The notes below the pieces were generated by a model that was not told the origin of the DNA, made no database searches, and saw only the letters and a list, made by a program, of their open reading frames with translations. Shown piece after piece: positions 58,685 to 64,000 of a stretch of DNA of 64,000 nucleotides; position 1 is the first letter of the stretch; every line of letters begins with the position of its first letter. Source of the stretch: 54-19 sp038210655 (lineage in GTDB: Bacteria > Chloroflexota > Chloroflexia > Chloroheliales > Chloroheliaceae); contig JBBQWM010000015.1 of NCBI GenBank assembly GCA_038210655.1, positions 62,001-126,000 on the forward strand, in the 5' to 3' direction. The position numbers and the translations under genes were made by a program.

Positions 58685-60403
58685 ATGATTGAACCTAAAA
58701 TCCAGCGTTCACCACAAAAAACGACTGAGTGGACCCAACTCAATATTCTGACAGCCCATCCTTACCTGACGCTCGTAGTAGCGGCGGCGATCTTGCGATT
58801 GGCGGCGGCTCTGGTCGTGCGGCAACCTGGCTTTGTGGACGCTTACTATTACTATCAAGTGGCGGCGAACTGGCAGGCCGGGCGAGGTCTGACCGAAAGC
58901 ACCGTCTGGAACTATCAGGCCGGAGGATTGTTCGAGCTTGCCGCACCGGGCCAACTTGACCACCCGGCCTTTACCTACTGGACACCCTTTGCCAGCCTGC
59001 TGACGATTGCCTCATTTAGCTTGTTCGGGGTATCTTTTTGGGCCGCTTCACTGCCGTTTATCCTGTGCGGGATGGCTTTGCCGCCGCTCTCTTATTGGCT
59101 GGGTCGCTTGCTCTTTGGCCCGGAGCAGCGCCGTTATAGCTGGACGATGGCTCTTATCATGCTCTTTCCGGGCCGCTACTTTCTCTTTTGGAACGCCCCA
59201 GACAATTTTTCTTCTTTTGCCCTCATAACGCTACTAGCACTCGCCGCGATCTACGGTGGATTGCACCACGACGACCGTTGGCTACTGGCAGCAGGTGGCT
59301 TGCTCGGTCTAGCCTACCTCAGTCGCAGCGATGGCCTACTTTTCACCGTCACGCTCGTTCTGTGCTTCCTAGGGCGGAGATGGCAGGTTAGAAATCAGAA
59401 ATTAGAAATCAGGGGTCAGAAAGCCGCTCTCGTCAACCCTCTCACCCCTCAGTCCTCAGTCCGCCCGTCCCCGAATGGGGGCAGTCCTCAGTCCTCTTAC
59501 CGCCCGCGCTGGACGATGTTGTTAGCGGCTTTGGCGATTGCCTTGCTGGTGGTTGCACCCTGGCTGGGGCGGAATGTAGCTCAATTCGGTACGCTCTTTC
59601 CGGCTAATAACCTGAAGGTGCTGTTCTTACGGAATTATCAAGAATTTTTTAGCTACGGCCTAACGATAGATGCAGACCATTATTTTAGCTGGGGCGTGGG
59701 TAATATTATCGGTCACAAGCTTGGTACGCTGTTGGTGGATGGTCTGCTACTGGTCTTTCAGGGGTTGTTTTTAGTGGGGCCGCTCTTTGTAGTTGGGCTA
59801 TGGGCAATCCGAAAGCGACCCACTTTTGGCCCATTTATAATCTATACGAGTGTGCTATACTTGGTAATGGCCCTCGCTTTTAGCGAGATCGGCAGTCACG
59901 GCACGATTTTTCATTCGGCGGGCGGGCTATTACCCTTCCAGGCCGGGATCGCGTTGGCCGGGCTAGAATGGCTCGGTCGTGGCAAATCAAGGCCGCGTGG
60001 AGCCTCTATAATGGTTCTAGTGGCTCTCAGCGTAACGCTCTACTTTGTAGCAGTACAGCAAGCGCCCGGCTGGGATACCGATTATAATGCCGCGCTCAAG
60101 CTCGAAAGCTGGTTTGAGCGTAACGCCGGGGCGAAAGATGCTATAATGCTTGCTGAGCCGTTAAGCTTCCAGTATGCGACTGGTCGCCCGGCGATCAGCC
60201 AGTCCAGCGATGGATTGGAAGCGAACCTGGCCGCAGCCCGGCGTTATCAGGCCCACTGGTTCGTTTTAGGGCCGGAGCGTTATGCCGGTCTGGATGACCT
60301 GTATCGTACCCGGCGGCTCACTCAGAACGGTTTGGATTTCCGTCTGGCTGCCGAGCTAGAGGGCGGTATCCAGATTTATGAAGTAGTTGTTATTGCTAGA
60401 TAG
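58685..60403 (+). CDS. GT-C (ArnT/PMT-like) membrane glycosyltransferase with a read-through repeat
   Basis: A 572-residue protein with about ten hydrophobic helices. The first outer loop has VDAYYYYQVAANWQAGRGLTES, the acidic pattern of GT-C (GT39/GT83) enzymes that use polyprenyl-phosphate donors. Residues about 235-271 (VRNQKLEIRGQK...PSPNGGSPQSSYR) are encoded by DNA of the dispersed TTAGAAATCAG and CTCAGTCCTCAGTCC modules (59389-59500) kept in frame in a cytoplasmic loop. The C-terminal domain (about 450-572) is soluble. A pilin lies upstream, so glycosylation of a surface polymer is possible (inference). Confidence 0.82.
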   Translation: MIEPKIQRSPQKTTEWTQLNILTAHPYLTLVVAAAILRLAAALVVRQPGFVDAYYYYQVAANWQAGRGLTESTVWNYQAGGLFELAAPGQLDHPAFTYWTPFASLLTIASFSLFGVSFWAASLPFILCGMALPPLSYWLGRLLFGPEQRRYSWTMALIMLFPGRYFLFWNAPDNFSSFALITLLALAAIYGGLHHDDRWLLAAGGLLGLAYLSRSDGLLFTVTLVLCFLGRRWQVRNQKLEIRGQKAALVNPLTPQSSVRPSPNGGSPQSSYRPRWTMLLAALAIALLVVAPWLGRNVAQFGTLFPANNLKVLFLRNYQEFFSYGLTIDADHYFSWGVGNIIGHKLGTLLVDGLLLVFQGLFLVGPLFVVGLWAIRKRPTFGPFIIYTSVLYLVMALAFSEIGSHGTIFHSAGGLLPFQAGIALAGLEWLGRGKSRPRGASIMVLVALSVTLYFVAVQQAPGWDTDYNAALKLESWFERNAGAKDAIMLAEPLSFQYATGRPAISQSSDGLEANLAAARRYQAHWFVLGPERYAGLDDLYRTRRLTQNGLDFRLAAELEGGIQIYEVVVIAR

Positions 60404-60447
60404 GGAGCGGGCAAGGACTGACTTTTGCCCGTGATGGTTCCAAGAAG

Positions 60448-61245
60448 TTGCGAATAGTACGTTCTTCCCCGGTCACAATCGAAGATAAGCTTTACCGACG
60501 CGATCTATTGCTGGCCCTTTTGCAGGGTGGAGCAGGTTTGCTTTTGCTTATCATGCCGGTAGTAGGCTTATTGCCCAGCGGGGGGTTGGGCTTTTGGATC
60601 GTTTTGGTGATCGGGCTGGCTTTGCTGGGGAGTGGCACGTGGTTCGGCCTATCGGTGGGAGCCTACTTGCAAAACCGGCGCGTACAAGACCGCTTGAGCG
60701 AAGTGTTATCCCGCAACCTGAGCGATGATTTTATTTACTTTCGTAACCTGACCCTGCCCGGTCAGCGTTCGGTCGGCGAGATCGACGGGGTATTGCTAGG
60801 GCCATTGGGGGCCGTCGTTATGCAAGTCGAAAATTATCCGGGCGAATATGCTATCGAAGGCGATACCTGGTATCGTTATGGGCGCGGCAAGCTTGATAAA
60901 CCGGTTGCCAAGCCACTTTCGATGGTACAGCTTGAGCCAGCCAGCAACGAACCGCGCCGCCGACTGGACGATAGCCCAACCTGGGCTGCGATCCGGGCTG
61001 CCCGTGAAGTCAAAGCCTGGTTGTCGGTGCGGGGGTTGCCCCAGGTGGTAGTCATTCCTCTGGTGATTTTGGGAAGTGGTAAGCTTCGGAGCGTCAAACG
61101 CCCCAGCGCCCCGGTGATCGAATTCGGGTCAATCGAAGAATATATTGCTACCACCCTACTGGTCCAAAAGCCTCCCGAAGGCGAACCGTTAGCCGAAATT
61201 GTCGTTGAACAAATAGCCCATCGTTTACAAACTAATGGCGAGTGA
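60448..61245 (+). CDS. Membrane-anchored NERD-domain protein
   Basis: 265 residues from TTG 60448. Two hydrophobic helices (about 22-40, 46-66) are followed by a NERD (nuclease-related) domain: LTLPGQRSVGEIDGVLLGPLGAVVMQVENYPGEYAIEGDTWYR. It has Glu and Asp in GEID and the Glu-Asn in place of the usual E(T/V)K of the PD-(D/E)XK-like core, so a catalytic Lys may be missing. The rest is AIRAAREVKAWLSVRGLPQVVVIPLVIL. Role unknown. The next gene overlaps by 11 nt, and the three genes from here to DUF362 form an operon. Confidence 0.82.
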   Translation: MRIVRSSPVTIEDKLYRRDLLLALLQGGAGLLLLIMPVVGLLPSGGLGFWIVLVIGLALLGSGTWFGLSVGAYLQNRRVQDRLSEVLSRNLSDDFIYFRNLTLPGQRSVGEIDGVLLGPLGAVVMQVENYPGEYAIEGDTWYRYGRGKLDKPVAKPLSMVQLEPASNEPRRRLDDSPTWAAIRAAREVKAWLSVRGLPQVVVIPLVILGSGKLRSVKRPSAPVIEFGSIEEYIATTLLVQKPPEGEPLAEIVVEQIAHRLQTNGE

Positions 61246-62311
61246 TTTTCAAGTAAACCTTCAAAAAGCTTATGATTTCCTGGCCGCTTCTCAAAACAAT
61301 GATGGCGGTTGGGGCTATCGACGCGGCAGCATGAGCTATGTTGAGCCGACCGCCTTCGCGTTGCTGGCTCTTTTCGGCCCCGAAGGGGCGGGTGGTCAGA
61401 ATGTGGCGGATGCTCGTTTTCAGGCTGTCCGGCGCGGACTGGCCTTTTTGCGGGCGCAACAGCATACCGATGGTGGCTGGGGTGTCATGCGCGAGGATGA
61501 GATTAGCGGTTGGATGACCTATCCGGCAACCTGGATGTTTAACGTTTTGCTCAAGATCGCCGAGCTTTTTGCCTATTACGGCGAACCCGAAGATAAGAAC
61601 ATCCGCGACCGGGGCCGCACCTGGATTTTGAACCGGGGCCGCGAAGGTGGGGTAGACCGGGCGACTTTCGATCAGGTCAAAAAACTCTTTCGGATCGATT
61701 CGGATTTGCGAGGCTGGGGCTGGGGTTCGGGCGAGGCCGCCTGGGTCATCCCAACTTCACTGGCCCTGGTGGCCCTGGTGGTCGAAGACCCACCCATCAT
61801 GCGCGAAGATAAAGATATTTTGAACGCCAAAGATTATCTGCGCGACCGGGCCTGCCCGGATGGTGGCTGGAACGTCGGCAATCCCTGGATGCTTGGCAAA
61901 AAGCTGCCGCCGACTGCCGATGCGACCGCCTTTGCCCTGATCGGGTGGCGGGTCTGCCTGACCGCCTCCGACTTCGGCCAAAACGTCCAGGTGGTCAATG
62001 CCGGACTGGACTACCTGGACGACTATATCACCAAAAGCAACTCCGACCATACGGTGGCCCTGTGTGCCTGGGCCTTGAACCTCTACCGGGAGGCCAAAGA
62101 CCGCGAGGATAATCGCAATCGGTTGACCCTCGGTCTGATGCGCGATGGACAGCCCCAGGAGCGGACTTTCCCCTATCGGGGTAAGGAAATCCGCAAGCGT
62201 ACTGTCCAGGGTCAGGATAAAACTACCGGCGGATGGGTCAACAGTCCCTACACTACCGCTATCGCCGCGCTCGCCCTGAGCGACAATCGTTATTATCTGG
62301 AGCCAAAGTAA
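61235..62311 (+). CDS. Alpha/alpha-toroid protein (prenyltransferase/squalene-oxidase repeats)
   Basis: 358 residues. QW-like motifs occur at DGGWGYRRG (23-31), DGGWGVMRED (79-88), PDGGWNVGNP (about 208-217) and TGGWVNSPYTTAIAALAL near the C-terminus. The intervening helices fit a toroid of the terpene cyclase/prenyltransferase superfamily. The DXDD acid motif of squalene-hopene cyclase is not seen, so it is not an obvious cyclase. No signal peptide. It overlaps the NERD gene by 11 nt and is followed 3 nt later by the DUF362 gene, so it is the middle of an operon. Confidence 0.83.
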   Translation: MASDFQVNLQKAYDFLAASQNNDGGWGYRRGSMSYVEPTAFALLALFGPEGAGGQNVADARFQAVRRGLAFLRAQQHTDGGWGVMREDEISGWMTYPATWMFNVLLKIAELFAYYGEPEDKNIRDRGRTWILNRGREGGVDRATFDQVKKLFRIDSDLRGWGWGSGEAAWVIPTSLALVALVVEDPPIMREDKDILNAKDYLRDRACPDGGWNVGNPWMLGKKLPPTADATAFALIGWRVCLTASDFGQNVQVVNAGLDYLDDYITKSNSDHTVALCAWALNLYREAKDREDNRNRLTLGLMRDGQPQERTFPYRGKEIRKRTVQGQDKTTGGWVNSPYTTAIAALALSDNRYYLEPK

Positions 62312-62314
62312 GCG

Positions 62315-63373
62315 ATGACCACCAAATCCAGCAAAAAACGTATCTCCCGCCGCCAGTTTACCCGTCTGATGTTGACCGGCGCTATCGGTGGCTCGGTCGT
62401 AGTAGCCGAACTCGCCAGCCGTCCGCTTGGTCTTATCAAGTGGGCCGGGATTAGCTTCCGACGGATTGGCAAAGGCTTTGGCAATCAAACCAAAGTCGCT
62501 ATCGTCAACGCCCCTTCTTATGACATCGACCTGCTAACTCCCCTCCGTTCGGCCTGGGAACTGATCGACAGCCCTTCGGTGGTCGGTAAGCGGGTCGTCC
62601 TGAAGCCCAATATTATCTATAACGTCCCTGATCGGGTGATAAACACCAACCCGGCGGTGATCGAGGCTGCGATCCAATTGTTGCAGGAAAAGGGTGCAAA
62701 AGAGGTAATCGTAGCGGAAGGCACGGCCTACCAGCGTGATATTACCGACCTGCTTTATTCGAGCGGGATCGGCCCAATGCTGGACGATTTGGGGGTACGC
62801 TTTGTCGATCTAAACCACGACGACATTGTGAAGGCTAAGAACAAGGGTGGTTACGCCGGACGCGAAGTAACCTGGCTACCCAAAACCATCGCCGAAGCCG
62901 ATCTGATCGTTTCGATGCCCAAGCTCAAAACCCACCACTGGGCGGGCGCAACCCTCAGCATGAAAAACCTCTATGGGGTTGTGCCGGGCGTGAAGTACGG
63001 CTGGCCCAAGAATACCCTGCACGTCACCGGCATTGAGCCAAATATTGTCGAACTCTACGAAACGATTGCCCCCCAAGTCGCCATTGTGGACGGCATTATC
63101 GGGATGGAGGAGGACGGCCCGCTCTTTGGTAAGACCAAACCGGCCCAGGTGTTGGTCGTCGGTACCGATCTGGTGGCGGTCGATGCGACATGCGCCCGTA
63201 TAATGGGCCTCGAACCGATCAAAGAGCGCGTCAAGCATATTTGGTACGCCGATTGGCTCGGCCTCGGTGTAATGAACCAGGACCGGATCAAAATCGTCGG
63301 CGTACCGATCAGCAGCGTCAAGCAAGATTTTGAGCTACCACCCGATATTGGCAAAGAATTAAACCGCTATTAA
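62315..63373 (+). CDS. Tat-exported DUF362 protein
   Basis: 352 residues. The N-terminus (SRRQFTRLMLTGAIGGSVVVAEL) is a twin-arginine signal, so it is exported folded. The DUF362 domain is clear: VVLKPNIIYNVPDRVINTNPAVIEAAIQLL, KEVIVAEG, LIVSMPKLKTHHWAGATLSMKNLYG, IVDGIIGMEEDGPLFG and LVAVDATCARIMG. Many DUF362 proteins carry 4Fe-4S ferredoxin domains; none is present here. Tat export suggests a cofactor. It is the last gene of the NERD-toroid-DUF362 operon. Confidence 0.9.
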   Translation: MTTKSSKKRISRRQFTRLMLTGAIGGSVVVAELASRPLGLIKWAGISFRRIGKGFGNQTKVAIVNAPSYDIDLLTPLRSAWELIDSPSVVGKRVVLKPNIIYNVPDRVINTNPAVIEAAIQLLQEKGAKEVIVAEGTAYQRDITDLLYSSGIGPMLDDLGVRFVDLNHDDIVKAKNKGGYAGREVTWLPKTIAEADLIVSMPKLKTHHWAGATLSMKNLYGVVPGVKYGWPKNTLHVTGIEPNIVELYETIAPQVAIVDGIIGMEEDGPLFGKTKPAQVLVVGTDLVAVDATCARIMGLEPIKERVKHIWYADWLGLGVMNQDRIKIVGVPISSVKQDFELPPDIGKELNRY

Positions 63374-63387
63374 CCTCGACCCAAAGT

Positions 63388-64000
63388 TTAACGGCTGACT
63401 ACCAGCTTGGTATGGTAATGCAGGAAAGCTTCGCCCGCCTCATCCCAACTCGCCCGGTCGCTGGTAATCAGGTCGGGTTGGAGACGGCCCGATTGTACCA
63501 ATTCAAAGATTTTGGGGATAGTCGGGCGGGACATCACTCGGCTGGTCTGAAAAGTGACCCCGGCAGTGTACATTTCCAGTAAAGGCAGCGTGACAGGCTG
63601 AAAATAGATCGCGGCGCTGGTGCAGACCCCGCCCGGCTCGGTCGAACGGAGCGCACTGACCAACCCTTCCGGGTTGGAACCGGCATCGACCGTAATCGGG
63701 TACACGCCGAACCTGCGCGGGAAAGCCGCTTTAACCTCAAGCGGATTAGCCCCTAGCTTTGAGGCCACTTCCAACCGGGCGGTATCGCCATCGACATAAT
63801 CGACTTTCGATGCCCCCAACGCCAGGGCGATAGCTGCCGCGTACAGGCCAATACTCCCGGCGGCAGCCCCGCCCACGATTAAGACCGGCGCACCGGGTCG
63901 CTTTTCCAACTGAGGGCCAACCGTCCGCCAGGCATCCGGCATATTGTCGCTGGTACTGGCAAGTGTGGTAGGCGACAGCCCAACCGGAACCGTCACCAGC
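63388..64000 (-). CDS. Medium-chain (zinc-type) alcohol dehydrogenase, C-terminal part, cut by window edge
   Basis: The frame is open to the window edge, so the N-terminal catalytic domain lies outside. The visible part has the Rossmann fold VLIVGGAAAGSIGLYAAAIALALGASKVDYVDGD (Ala in place of one Gly of GxGxxG) and the C-terminal substrate region (GVCTSAAIYFQPVTLPLLEMYTAGVTF). MDR dehydrogenases use NAD(P)H to oxidise alcohols. It converges on the DUF362 gene with 14 nt between. Confidence 0.85.
   Translation of the reverse strand, partial: LVTVPVGLSPTTLASTSDNMPDAWRTVGPQLEKRPGAPVLIVGGAAAGSIGLYAAAIALALGASKVDYVDGDTARLEVASKLGANPLEVKAAFPRRFGVYPITVDAGSNPEGLVSALRSTEPGGVCTSAAIYFQPVTLPLLEMYTAGVTFQTSRVMSRPTIPKIFELVQSGRLQPDLITSDRASWDEAGEAFLHYHTKLVVSR

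Overview
The window looks like a chromosome segment of a Gram-positive-type (monoderm) member of the Chloroflexota. This is inferred from gene content, not from a search. The supporting genes are a Ser/Thr kinase with TPR repeats, five Uma2-family genes with long coiled-coil tails, ClpC, a DegS-like kinase, Flp-type pilins, subtilases with tandem C-terminal modules, CofC of the F420 pathway, SelB, and the M24 peptidase-efp-accB order. GTG and TTG starts are frequent. No rRNA, tRNA, CRISPR array, prophage or intact transposase gene was found.

Layout. 1-5.9 kb: a receptor kinase cut by the left edge, a GT-C membrane glycosyltransferase and Uma2 copy 1, all on the minus strand. 6-15.4 kb (plus): a degenerate S41 protease, an M24 peptidase, Uma2 copy 2, a ferredoxin carrying a helix-hairpin-helix domain, a geranylgeranyl-reductase-like flavoprotein, a WD40 protein and SelB. 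15.4-17.7 kb: HicBA and Phd/VapC-type toxin-antitoxin pairs running into a lipid kinase. 17.8-28.7 kb: an NYN RNase, small proteins, ribosomal protein S1, ClpC, IspH and Uma2 copies 3-5. 28.7-36.7 kb (minus): TrmD, threonine aldolase, a Clp_N/CpaF-like/Rpe chimera, an ABC transporter whose permease is fused to SpoIIM, and a cell-surface glycosidase. 36.7-39.1 kb: a non-coding region with two parS-like sites and two membrane proteins. 39.2-49.5 kb: CofC, RadA, two hydrolases, RdgB, a selenocysteine peroxiredoxin, XseA, AccB, EF-P and a second M24 peptidase. 49.7-64 kb: a SanA-like protein, two large subtilases, a histidine kinase, two Flp pilins missed by length-filtered gene calling, and a glycosyltransferase / NERD / alpha-alpha toroid / DUF362 row. 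A dehydrogenase is cut by the right edge.

The strongest discovery is at 43869-44390. An AhpE-like peroxiredoxin reading frame is interrupted by one in-frame TGA exactly where the peroxidatic cysteine belongs. A hairpin just downstream fits the bacterial SECIS rules, and SelB is encoded in the same window. Other notable items are the chimeric rpe gene, made from a piece of clpC and apparently cut at its 5' end by a nested inverted repeat; an S41 protease lacking both catalytic residues; a helically phased TTATCC array upstream of xseA; parS-like sites; and several families of dispersed inverted repeats, one of which has been read through inside a glycosyltransferase gene.
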